Below are positions 45,660-54,232 of a stretch of 64,000 nt of DNA, piece after piece. A model generated the notes under the pieces. It had not been told where the DNA came from. It did no database searches and saw nothing but the letters and a program-made list of their open reading frames with translations. Within the stretch, counting starts at the first letter, position 1. Every line of letters begins with the position of its first letter. This DNA is from Candidatus Chloroploca mongolica (GTDB lineage: Bacteria > Chloroflexota > Chloroflexia > Chloroflexales > Chloroflexaceae). Location of the stretch: the NCBI RefSeq assembly GCF_004762035.2, contig NZ_SIJK02000012.1, positions 1 through 64,000 of the forward strand. The letters run 5' to 3'. The position numbers and the translations under genes are program-made.

Positions 45660-47477
45660 ATGTACCTTATGGCTCTCCGTACTCTGACCATTGACCTGGC
45701 ACGCGGTCACGCTCGCCAGTTTTTGCCGGCTACGGTCGAACGCGATTATCTTGGTGGTCGTGGCGCAATCGCATGGCTGCTCTGGCATCACCTGCCACCC
45801 GCTACGGCCCCGATGGCCCCCGAAAATGTGCTGGTCTTTGCCGCAGGCCCCCTCGCTGGCACCTCTGCGTTTGCCTCGGGCGGCTTTGTGGTTGGAACCC
45901 GCTCGCCCCTGACTGGCGCAATTGCCTATAGCTGGGCCCAGGGTCACTGGGGGGCACAGTTGCGCCGAGTTGGCTACGATGTGCTCGTGATCCGTGGCCA
46001 GGCTCCCGCTTGGGTCTATCTTGCGATCGAGGGCAATCAGGTGCATCTACACTCCGCAACGCATCTGCTCGGTGCTGATACGGTTGCAACCGCCGCGATG
46101 CTTCAGACGCAGCACGGCGATGATGCCACTGTGCTCGCGCTTGGCCCCGCCGGTGAGGCCGAGGTTGCCTATGCCAGCATTGTTGCCGAGGGTCGCTACC
46201 CCGCTGAACCCGCCGGCACTGGCGTTGTGATGGGTTCGAAACGCCTTAAGGCGATCGTTGTCCGCGGTGGCCCACCCTTGACAGCCCACGATCCGCAGCG
46301 TATGCAGGCCGCCCTTGATGTCATCCGCCGCCGCGTTGAAAGCAGCCTCTTTGCCGCCGGCCTCAGTGAGGTTGGCAGTAGCCATCTCCTCGGACGCGCT
46401 GTCGAGTCGGGCGCACTCACTGAACGCAATGGACAACGCGGACACGTCAGTGACCATATGCTCACCATCAGGGCCCGCCTCACTGCACATCCCCGTGAAT
46501 CGCGTGGCTGCCAGGGTTGCCCGATGCCCTGTTATTTCGATCTCTTCCAGAGTCCCGAGGTGCGGCGGCCCGTGCCCGAACTTGAATGTGTCGCCGGGTT
46601 TGGGGCCTGGTGTGGCATCACTGACGTTGATTGCCTCACCCTCCTCGCTGACCGCTGCCTCCGTCTCGGGCTTGATCCTGTTGCCACCAGCGCTGCCGTC
46701 AGTTTTCTGATGGAGTGCCAGGAGCAGGGGCTGACCCAACAGAAGTCGCTCGCCTGGGGCGATGGCGAGGCAGTACTCAGTGCCGTCGAGAATCTCGGTC
46801 GCAAGCACGAGAAACGTGATCTGCTCTCGCTTGGTGTTGGTGAGATGCAAGGCGTCTTCTGGGGTAGTGAAGCGTTTGCGCCTCAGGTCAAGGGCCAGGC
46901 GATGCCCGCCCTCGATGTGCGTGCTTCCTATCTGCTGGCCCTTGCGACCGCGACCGCCCCCATTGGCGGCGATTATCGCTATGCGATGGCCTACGAACCC
47001 TTCCATCCCGCGCCGCCTCCGTGGATTCCTGAACAGTCCGGGATGCCCCACGACTCGCATGGCAAGGTTGCCCGCCTCATCTGGCACGAGCGCTTCGCGG
47101 CTGTCCTCGATGCCGCCGGGATCTGCCGACGCCTTGGGTTGCTGGGCTATCAGGTTTCACCCGGTGAACTCCTTGCGCTGATCGCTGGGGCAACCGGGGT
47201 TGTCTTGACCGGCGCCGATATGTCCCGCCTCGGTGAACGTATTCTGACGGTCGAACGCCTCTTTGCCCGTCGTTATGCCGATAATGACGGCGTTGATACG
47301 CTCCCCCTCCGCTGGCTGCGTGAGCCGCTTGAAGATGGCCCCGCCGCCGATCAACTTCCGCCCCTTGCGTCGATGCTCGCCGCATATTATCAGCGCCACG
47401 GATGGTCGCCTGCGGGCGATCCGACTCCCGAACGCTTGGATGAGCTTGGCATTAAACGTCCAACGAGTAGTGCTTAG
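45660..47477 (+). CDS. Aldehyde:ferredoxin oxidoreductase family protein (tungstopterin)
   Basis: The 605-residue protein oxidises aldehydes to acids (or a related reaction) with a tungsten-bispterin centre and a [4Fe-4S] cluster, passing electrons to ferredoxin. It shows the family N-terminus (LTIDLARG with ERDYLGGRGAIAWLLW), the pterin region VGTRSPLTGAIAYSWAQGHWG and the cluster motif GCQGCPMPCYF (C-x2-C-x3-C, residues ~283-291). Length is normal (~600). The substrate is unknown. The divergent cNMP/ferredoxin protein is a natural electron partner. ATGs at 45660 and 45669 are both possible. One base separates its stop from proB. Confidence 0.88.
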   Translation: MYLMALRTLTIDLARGHARQFLPATVERDYLGGRGAIAWLLWHHLPPATAPMAPENVLVFAAGPLAGTSAFASGGFVVGTRSPLTGAIAYSWAQGHWGAQLRRVGYDVLVIRGQAPAWVYLAIEGNQVHLHSATHLLGADTVATAAMLQTQHGDDATVLALGPAGEAEVAYASIVAEGRYPAEPAGTGVVMGSKRLKAIVVRGGPPLTAHDPQRMQAALDVIRRRVESSLFAAGLSEVGSSHLLGRAVESGALTERNGQRGHVSDHMLTIRARLTAHPRESRGCQGCPMPCYFDLFQSPEVRRPVPELECVAGFGAWCGITDVDCLTLLADRCLRLGLDPVATSAAVSFLMECQEQGLTQQKSLAWGDGEAVLSAVENLGRKHEKRDLLSLGVGEMQGVFWGSEAFAPQVKGQAMPALDVRASYLLALATATAPIGGDYRYAMAYEPFHPAPPPWIPEQSGMPHDSHGKVARLIWHERFAAVLDAAGICRRLGLLGYQVSPGELLALIAGATGVVLTGADMSRLGERILTVERLFARRYADNDGVDTLPLRWLREPLEDGPAADQLPPLASMLAAYYQRHGWSPAGDPTPERLDELGIKRPTSSA

Positions 47478-47478
47478 T

Positions 47479-48600
47479 ATGACAAACCTTCCTTCACGCC
47501 TTGTGATCAAGCTTGGTACCAGTGTCCTTACCGCTGGTACCGATCGCCTCAATCGCCCGTACCTCGTTAGCCTCGCTCGCCAGGTCGCCGACCTGCGCGC
47601 TCAGGGTGTCCAGGTGCTCCTTGTCTCGTCCGGGGCCGTCGCCGCTGGCCGCGAACGCCTCAATGATGCGCCCGATCACCGCTCTCGCGCCAATGTGCCC
47701 CTCAAACAGGTCTATGCTGCCGTTGGGCAGAGCCGCCTGATGCACCTCTATGAGCAACTCTTTGAGTTGTATGGCCTCCAGGTCGCTCAGGCCCTCTTGA
47801 CCCGCGATGACCTCCGCGACCGTCGACGTTACCTCAATGCCCGCAATACGCTCTTGCTCTGCATCGAGCGCGGCATTGTGCCGATTATCAATGAGAATGA
47901 TGCTGTGGTCACCGCCGAGATTCGTGTCGGTGATAACGATAATCTTTCGGCTATGGTCGCTGGCCTCGTTGACGCCGATCTTTTGCTGATCCTCACTGAT
48001 ATCACCGGTCTCTATACCGCCGACCCACGCAATGATCCCAGCGCTGAATTGATCAGTGAAGTCGAGGTGATCGATGAGCGGATCTGGAGCATTGCCGGTG
48101 CCGCCGGAACCCATCGTGGTACCGGTGGCATGCAGACCAAGATCCAGGCCGCTGAATTGGCGACCCGCGCCGGGACCACCGTCGTGATTACCTCGGGTAT
48201 GCAGCCCGATGTGGTGCTCCGCGTTGCCCACGGTGAACGCCTCGGTACCCGCTTCCCGGCGGCGGCGAGCCACCTCGACTCGCGTAAGCGCTGGATCATC
48301 GCCGAAACAGCCCGCCAGAGTCGCCTCGTTGTTGATGCAGGTGCTGTCCAGGCCCTCCGCTATCAAGGTCGTAGCCTCTTGCCCGCTGGCATTGTGGCCG
48401 TCGAGGGTGAATTCGACCGCGGCCAGACGATCCGTATCTTTGACCAGGAAGGCCACGAGATCGCCCGCGGTCTGACCCAGTATCGCGCTGCCGATGTGCG
48501 TACGATCAAGGGCCTCCGTTCCGCCCAGATCGCCGAGACCCTTGGGTATGAGTATGGCCCTGCCGTCGTGCATCGTGATGACATGGTGCTGATGTCATGA
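47479..48600 (+). CDS. proB: Glutamate 5-kinase
   Basis: The 373-residue enzyme phosphorylates glutamate as the first step of proline synthesis. The amino-acid kinase domain shows LVIKLGTSVLTAGTDRL, VLLVSSGAVAAGRERL, IPIINENDAVVTAE and GTGGMQTKIQAAELATRAG. A C-terminal PUA domain (~275-368, from RWIIAETARQ and including LLPAGIVAVEGEFDRG) completes the usual ProB form. The ATG at 47479 is right; longer frames upstream run through the oxidoreductase gene. The stop overlaps the uvrA start by four bases (ATGA). proA is not adjacent. Confidence 0.95.
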   Translation: MTNLPSRLVIKLGTSVLTAGTDRLNRPYLVSLARQVADLRAQGVQVLLVSSGAVAAGRERLNDAPDHRSRANVPLKQVYAAVGQSRLMHLYEQLFELYGLQVAQALLTRDDLRDRRRYLNARNTLLLCIERGIVPIINENDAVVTAEIRVGDNDNLSAMVAGLVDADLLLILTDITGLYTADPRNDPSAELISEVEVIDERIWSIAGAAGTHRGTGGMQTKIQAAELATRAGTTVVITSGMQPDVVLRVAHGERLGTRFPAAASHLDSRKRWIIAETARQSRLVVDAGAVQALRYQGRSLLPAGIVAVEGEFDRGQTIRIFDQEGHEIARGLTQYRAADVRTIKGLRSAQIAETLGYEYGPAVVHRDDMVLMS

Positions 48601-51338
48601 ACTGGATTATTGTCCGTGGTGCCCGCGAGCACAATCTTAAAAATATTGATGTGCGCTTGCCCCGTAATCAGTTGGTGGTTATCACCGGTCTCTCGGGTTC
48701 GGGCAAGAGTACGCTGGCGTTCGATACGATCTTTGCCGAAGGCCAGCGGCGTTATGTCGAAAGTCTTTCGGTGGCCGCTCGTCAGTTTCTTGGCCAACTT
48801 GCCAAACCAGATGTTGATGCCATCGAGGGCCTTTCGCCAGCGATTGCCATTGATCAGCACAGCGGTAGCCGTCATCCACGTTCAACGGTCGGAACCGTCA
48901 CCGAAATCTACGATTTTTTGCGCCTCCTCTTTGCCCGTGCCGGTCAACCCCACTGCCCGCAGTGCGGCCTGCCTCTCATCCGCCACTCGGTGCAAGAGAT
49001 GGTTGATGCGATCCTTGCCCTCCCCGAGGACAGTCGCCTGCTCTTGCTCGCGCCACTGATTGCCCAGCGTACCGGCGATCACGTGCTTGTCTTTGAGGAA
49101 ATGCGCCGCCGTGGCTTTGTCCGCGTGCGCGTCAATGGCGATGTCCGTGACCTTGATGAGGTCATTACCCTCGATCCTCTACACAGCCATACGATCGAGG
49201 TGGTGGTCGATCGCTTGATTGTCCGCCATCCCCCCATTAACGTGGCTCGCCCCCGCGCTGATCAACTCGCTGAACATCCTGATCGCGTGCGGATCACCGA
49301 CTCGGTCGAGACTGCCCTCAAGCTTACCGCAGGACGTTTGCTGGTGCATACGCTCAATGGCGCAACCCTGAGCTTTTCACAGGCCTATGCCTGCCCCGAT
49401 CACGGGTCGATCAACCTCTTCAGCCTCGAACCGCGCCATTTTTCGTTCAATAGCCCGCACGGTGCCTGCCCAACCTGTGATGGTCTGGGCCATGTCGCTG
49501 AACGCGATCGCGGCGCGTACCGTGACCGCGAGTTGCTTGCGTCTGCGTTATCTGATGACGCCCCCGCTGATGAAGAAGAGACCGACGAAGCCGCGCTGTT
49601 CGATGGGGCGTTCCAGATCTGCCCTGCGTGCCACGGCGATCGACTGCGGGCTGAAGTTCGGGCCGTCACCTTTGCCGACCAGACTCTGCCCAACATCAAT
49701 CGAATGCCGATTACCGAGGCGTTGGCATGGACCCAAAGGATCTTGATGCTGGTGGAGGAAAAACCGCCCACGCTACCAGCAGACCATCCTCCAACCGACG
49801 CTCGCCCCGCCTCCACAGAAGCGGGCACGGCACCCACAACCCTCACCACACGCCAACGCTTGATCGCCGCCCCGCTGCTCAAAGACGTCGTCGAACGCCT
49901 CGCCTTCCTTGTCGATGTTGGCCTCGGCTACCTCACCCTCGACCGGGCGGCCACGACCCTCAGCGGTGGCGAGAGTCAGCGCATCCGTCTGGCAACCCAG
50001 GTTGGCGCAGGTCTCGCGGGGGTGATCTATGTGCTTGACGAACCAAGCACCGGGCTCCACCCCCGCGACCACGAGCGCCTGTTGCGAACGCTCATCCGCC
50101 TGCGCGACCTCGGCAATAGTGTGCTGGTCGTTGAACACGATGAGGCGACGATCCGTGCCGCCGATTGGATTGTTGATATTGGCCCCGGCGCTGGCCTACA
50201 TGGCGGCGAATTGATCGTCAGTGGCACCCTCGAAACCGTGCTCGCCGAGCCGCGCTCACTCACTGGGCAGTACCTCAGTGGCAAGCGACGAGTCCCGCGC
50301 CCAACGCAGCGACGCCCCGGCAATGGCCGTTTCCTAACCCTTCGCGGTTGCCGTGAGAACAATCTCCACAATCTCGACGTGACGTTTCCGCTCGGATGCC
50401 TCGTGGTCGTCACCGGTGTTTCAGGGAGTGGCAAAAGCAGCCTCGTCATGGATACGCTCTATCCTCGCCTCGCCCAGGAATTGCATGGTGCCCAGGGGCG
50501 CGTTGGACTCCACACGAGCCTCGAAGGACTCGCCGCCATTGACAAAGTTGTCGCGATTGATCAGCACCCCATCGGGCGCACCCCACGCTCAAATCCAGCC
50601 ACCTACAGTCGCGTCTTTGACCCAATTCGCAACCTCTTTGCCGCCACCACCGAGGCCCGCGCCCGCGGGTACGATGCCTCACGCTTTAGCTTCAATGCCC
50701 GGGGTGGCCGCTGTGAAGCCTGTCGTGGCGAGGGCCTGATCCGCGTCGAAATGCAGTTCCTCCCCGATCTCTTTGTGCCCTGCGACCGCTGTGGTGGGAC
50801 CCGCTACAACCGTGAAACCCTCGATATACGCTATCGCGACCAGACCATTGCCGATGTGCTCGCCATGACCGTCGCCGAAGGTGCCGAGTTTTTTGCCCGT
50901 GTTCCTGCGATTGCCGAACGGCTGCAAACTCTGCTCGATGTTGGCGTCGGTTATATTCGCCTCGGCCAGCCGGCCAATACCCTCTCGGGGGGTGAAGCGC
51001 AACGCATCAAACTGGCAACCGAACTGGCCCGTCGCGCCACTGGACGCACCCTCTATATCCTTGACGAGCCAACCAGCGGCCTGCACATTGCCGATATCGA
51101 ACGCCTCTTGAGCATCCTGCATCGCCTCGTTGATGCAGGCAATACCGTTATGGTGATCGAGCACAACCTCGATGTCATCCTGCACGCCGACTGGGTGCTT
51201 GACCTGGGGCCCGAGGGTGGCAGCGGCGGCGGGCATCTCGTCGCCGCTGGCCCCCCTGAAACGGTGATGCAAGTCGCCGCCTCACCCACGGGGACATACC
51301 TTGCCAGACATCATGCTTCACTGGCTACTCAAGGTTAA
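48597..51338 (+). CDS. uvrA: Excinuclease ABC subunit A
   Basis: The 913-residue damage sensor of nucleotide excision repair has both ABC units: [20 protein letters not shown] with [19 protein letters not shown] and [13 protein letters not shown], and [19 protein letters not shown] with [15 protein letters not shown] and [13 protein letters not shown]. Zinc-binding Cys are in [18 protein letters not shown] and, for the C-terminal finger, RCEACRGEG with [10 protein letters not shown]. Between ~380 and 415 a Pro/Thr-rich insert (about 30 residues) lies just before the signature of the first ABC unit; the homologues I recall have none. It overlaps proB by 4 bp. Confidence 0.96.
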   Translation: MNWIIVRGAREHNLKNIDVRLPRNQLVVITGLSGSGKSTLAFDTIFAEGQRRYVESLSVAARQFLGQLAKPDVDAIEGLSPAIAIDQHSGSRHPRSTVGTVTEIYDFLRLLFARAGQPHCPQCGLPLIRHSVQEMVDAILALPEDSRLLLLAPLIAQRTGDHVLVFEEMRRRGFVRVRVNGDVRDLDEVITLDPLHSHTIEVVVDRLIVRHPPINVARPRADQLAEHPDRVRITDSVETALKLTAGRLLVHTLNGATLSFSQAYACPDHGSINLFSLEPRHFSFNSPHGACPTCDGLGHVAERDRGAYRDRELLASALSDDAPADEEETDEAALFDGAFQICPACHGDRLRAEVRAVTFADQTLPNINRMPITEALAWTQRILMLVEEKPPTLPADHPPTDARPASTEAGTAPTTLTTRQRLIAAPLLKDVVERLAFLVDVGLGYLTLDRAATTLSGGESQRIRLATQVGAGLAGVIYVLDEPSTGLHPRDHERLLRTLIRLRDLGNSVLVVEHDEATIRAADWIVDIGPGAGLHGGELIVSGTLETVLAEPRSLTGQYLSGKRRVPRPTQRRPGNGRFLTLRGCRENNLHNLDVTFPLGCLVVVTGVSGSGKSSLVMDTLYPRLAQELHGAQGRVGLHTSLEGLAAIDKVVAIDQHPIGRTPRSNPATYSRVFDPIRNLFAATTEARARGYDASRFSFNARGGRCEACRGEGLIRVEMQFLPDLFVPCDRCGGTRYNRETLDIRYRDQTIADVLAMTVAEGAEFFARVPAIAERLQTLLDVGVGYIRLGQPANTLSGGEAQRIKLATELARRATGRTLYILDEPTSGLHIADIERLLSILHRLVDAGNTVMVIEHNLDVILHADWVLDLGPEGGSGGGHLVAAGPPETVMQVAASPTGTYLARHHASLATQG

Positions 51339-51347
51339 CATAATCTG

Positions 51348-51377
51348 TTGACGATAGGGCAAGCCATCGTGTACAAT
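51348..51377 (+). promoter_or_regulatory. Sigma70-type promoter of the beta-helix/regulator operon
   Basis: TTGACG (51348-51353), an 18-bp spacer and TACAAT (51372-51377). The start would be near 51384, leaving a 163-nt leader that can fold a hairpin around CATCC/GGATG at ~51465-51490. Confidence 0.6.
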
Positions 51378-51546
51378 ACCAATACTCACCCCTACTGCGA
51401 AACCACGCATGGTTCTCGTAATGCGACTGTAACCTCGCCTACTTGTGATCCCGGTCGCTACATCCTATAGTACTTCGTAGGGGATGTATGCCGTCAAGGT
51501 GGGTAGTTACTATCTCTCATGTTGTCGTGCAAGAAAGGGGATCTCG

Positions 51547-53187
51547 ATGGAGCGCATCATCATCCGCGATCATGAACCGATCGCTCCGTTTGCTGAACCC
51601 GCACGCGAATTACGCATTCTGAATAAGCCCCTTTGGTTACTCCAACGCGATCTACTCAAACAGCATTGCAAAGGTAGTCTTGAAATAAATTCAATTCAAG
51701 ATCTTTTTACTGAACAAAATAGCAGCACCGATGAATTATTAGTGTATCGCGATAATCTCTATTTTAATGCCAATCTGATCGATGCGTTCATCAGTGCCGC
51801 ACGCGCTTCGGGGCGTGCCTGCCAGATCGCGTTTCGTGCCAGCAATCCTGCCACCGGCGTGCGGGGTGACCCCACTATCGAACGCCATGCCTTGCAGTTG
51901 ACCCGTGGTTTTGTCGCACGCACCGCGCAACCCTGCCTCGATGAAGGTCGCGAAGCGTACGCCGATGTCTATCTTGCCGAACTCTACTATTTCCCTCACG
52001 GCCCCGTTCAAGACCCCACCCCGCTTATTATCGAAACCCAGAGCCACGAGATGGGCTATTATCATATCCCAAGCTATATGGCGCATAAGGGCGATCTCAC
52101 CTATCAGATCCCGCTGCGCGCTTTTCTTTCCCTTGAAAGCTGGGTGCATGTCTTCATCGCCAATATCTTGATGGGTGTCTTCACCTATGCGGCAGCGCAA
52201 GATGTCAAAATGAGCCGCGCTCGCCTCAAAGATATGCTGCACTGGAAACGCGAAGACTGGCGCATCTTTGTTGATAAGGCCGGCTTCTCTGCGGCGGCGA
52301 TCTGGCAACGCCTCAATCCCTTTGAAGAGATGTGGCGCAACCATTTCCTCGCCTCCCACGCCCTCGTCAAAGTGGGCAAAAATTGCTCGATTGATCCTTC
52401 GGCAACCATCCACGGGCCAACCGTGATCGGGGATAATGTCTATATCGGCCCAGGCGTTGTGATTGCCAATAGCATCATCGGTAATAATGTCAATGTGATG
52501 CAGGGAAGCCAGGTGATGCTCAGTGTGGTCAGTGATCGCTGTTTCCTCCCCTTCAATGCGGGTCTCTTTATGACCACCTTGATGGAAAATAGTATGGTCG
52601 CCCAGAATTCCACCCTGCAGTTGACCGTTGTTGGCCGCAATACGTTTATCGGGGCCAATAATTGTTTTACCGATTTCAATCTGCAAAATGAACCAATCAA
52701 AGTGATGCATCGCGGCGAAGCCGTTGAAGTGCATCTCCCCGTCCTGGGGTCAGCCGTTGGCCATAATGTAAAAATCGGCAGTGGCTTTGTCGTCTACCCT
52801 GGACGAATGATCGAGTCGAATACCGTTATAATCTTTGATCATGATCAGGGCTTGATTAGCAAGACGGTCAGGGGGCACGATGTCGACGACGTCAACGTTG
52901 GTACCGGTGAACCACGCCGAATTATCTATCACTGGCCCAATGTCTACCACGATCCAGCTCAACCAGACCATCCTGAACCACCCAAGGCCTCCCTTGATCA
53001 GATCCAACCAGCCTATCCCAACGGAAGCTACCATTCCAATGGCGATCACCTCGATGCGTCTGCTTTGCACGAGCATCAGTCGTTGCCAGCCCCTGCTCGA
53101 TCAATCAGTCAACCGACTGGCTCTGTCAGCCAGCAGCACCAGCGCGTCGGTGTTTCTCCCACCAGTGCGAGGAGGTCAATCCGGTGA
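51547..53187 (+). CDS. Left-handed beta-helix (hexapeptide repeat) protein, unassigned
   Basis: The 546-residue protein is not assigned to a named enzyme. Residues ~285-430 carry hexapeptide-repeat coils of the type IDPSATIHGPTVIGDNVYIG, GPGVVIANSIIGNNVNV and VGRNTFIGANNCFTDFNL, which fold as the LbH prism of acyl- and sugar-nucleotide transferases. The first ~270 residues look like the N-terminal domain of a related nucleotidyltransferase-like protein but show no motif I can name. WVHVFIANILMGVFTYAAA (~198-216) may lie in or on a membrane. The last ~85 residues are His/Pro/Gln-rich and unordered. The stop overlaps the response regulator start (GTGA). The ribosome site is AAAGGGG. Confidence 0.65.
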   Translation: MERIIIRDHEPIAPFAEPARELRILNKPLWLLQRDLLKQHCKGSLEINSIQDLFTEQNSSTDELLVYRDNLYFNANLIDAFISAARASGRACQIAFRASNPATGVRGDPTIERHALQLTRGFVARTAQPCLDEGREAYADVYLAELYYFPHGPVQDPTPLIIETQSHEMGYYHIPSYMAHKGDLTYQIPLRAFLSLESWVHVFIANILMGVFTYAAAQDVKMSRARLKDMLHWKREDWRIFVDKAGFSAAAIWQRLNPFEEMWRNHFLASHALVKVGKNCSIDPSATIHGPTVIGDNVYIGPGVVIANSIIGNNVNVMQGSQVMLSVVSDRCFLPFNAGLFMTTLMENSMVAQNSTLQLTVVGRNTFIGANNCFTDFNLQNEPIKVMHRGEAVEVHLPVLGSAVGHNVKIGSGFVVYPGRMIESNTVIIFDHDQGLISKTVRGHDVDDVNVGTGEPRRIIYHWPNVYHDPAQPDHPEPPKASLDQIQPAYPNGSYHSNGDHLDASALHEHQSLPAPARSISQPTGSVSQQHQRVGVSPTSARRSIR

Positions 53188-54140
53188 GCAAAGAACGTAT
53201 TCTAGTCGTTGAAGACCAGCCTGATATTTCCAACCTGCTCAAGATCTATTTCACATCGCGTGGTTACGAGGTCTTCACCGCGATGCGGGGTTCCCATGCA
53301 CTGGAGATCTGTAGCAAAACACCACCCAATCTCGCCCTCCTCGATGTCAATCTTCCCGATATGGAAGGCTATGAAATCGGGCGGGTGTTACGGGCCAACC
53401 CCCGTACACGCCATATTCCGATCATCTTTTTGACGGCACGCGGTGAACGCCGTGACCGTCTGATCGGCCTCGGTGAAGTGCAGGCTCAGTACTATATCGT
53501 CAAACCCTTTGATATCGAGGAAGTTCATACGATTGTCAAGAACCAGCTCGATGAGGCCCGGCGCAAAAATCAATTGCACCCCGTCACCAATCTCCCTACC
53601 GCCGAGTTGATCAATGAGCAACTCCGTAATCTCTTGACGACCCAGGGCTGGGCGATGGCCCAGATCCATATCAATGGCTTCGAGACCTTTACCCAGAGTT
53701 ATGGCTCGGTTGTGGGTGAGGATGTGCTCAAGTTTACCTCGTTGCTCCTCAATGAGGGGGTCACCGAAGTTGGCGTAGGTAACGCTGATGAGTTTGTCGG
53801 CCAGATGGTGGTCGGACCTGATTTTGTCGTGACCTCAACCCCTGAACGGATCAAGCTGATCTGTGAACATCTGGTAAATCGTTTTGACGAAGAAATCGGG
53901 TTACACTACAATTTTCGTCATCGTAAACAGGGCTTCCTGGAGATCACTGATGAAAATGGAACGATGCGCCAGGTGCCGTTGATGTCGCTCGCTATCGGTG
54001 TCCTGAGCAGTCAGGACGGTCCGTTTTACGATATCCGTGAACTCAGCGAGACGGCTGCCGAAACACGTCAGCGCGCCACTCATCAGGCTCGTGAGCAGGG
54101 CCGTAAGAGTTGGATTGCCTATGGTCGGGGACATGCCTAA
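53184..54140 (+). CDS. Response regulator, receiver plus degenerate GGDEF domain
   Basis: The 318-residue protein has a normal receiver (ILVVEDQPDISNLL, phosphoacceptor Asp in LALLDVNLPDMEGYE, Thr in FLTARGE and Lys in YIVKPFD). Residues ~135-300 look like a GGDEF fold: NLPTAELINEQL in place of the DxLTGLPN box, INGFETFTQSYGSVVGEDVL and, at the active site, VGNADEFVG instead of GG(D/E)EF. The missing Gly suggests no cyclase activity, so it probably serves as a c-di-GMP- or partner-binding output. The start is GTG at 53184, supported by AGGAGG 8 nt upstream. The adjacent giant kinase is its likely phosphodonor. Confidence 0.8.
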   Translation: MSKERILVVEDQPDISNLLKIYFTSRGYEVFTAMRGSHALEICSKTPPNLALLDVNLPDMEGYEIGRVLRANPRTRHIPIIFLTARGERRDRLIGLGEVQAQYYIVKPFDIEEVHTIVKNQLDEARRKNQLHPVTNLPTAELINEQLRNLLTTQGWAMAQIHINGFETFTQSYGSVVGEDVLKFTSLLLNEGVTEVGVGNADEFVGQMVVGPDFVVTSTPERIKLICEHLVNRFDEEIGLHYNFRHRKQGFLEITDENGTMRQVPLMSLAIGVLSSQDGPFYDIRELSETAAETRQRATHQAREQGRKSWIAYGRGHA

Positions 54141-54232
54141 ACAGAAGTTGTCCGTTCAGGCTCTTCAGAAAGCTGCTTCATCTCCGTTTATATGAGCAGA
54201 ACGTCGCTGTGTAGGAGCACCACGACTGAACT

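Noticed and set aside
47494-48573. 359-residue minus-strand frame opposite proB
   Set aside because: Antisense shadow; the plus strand encodes a full glutamate kinase.
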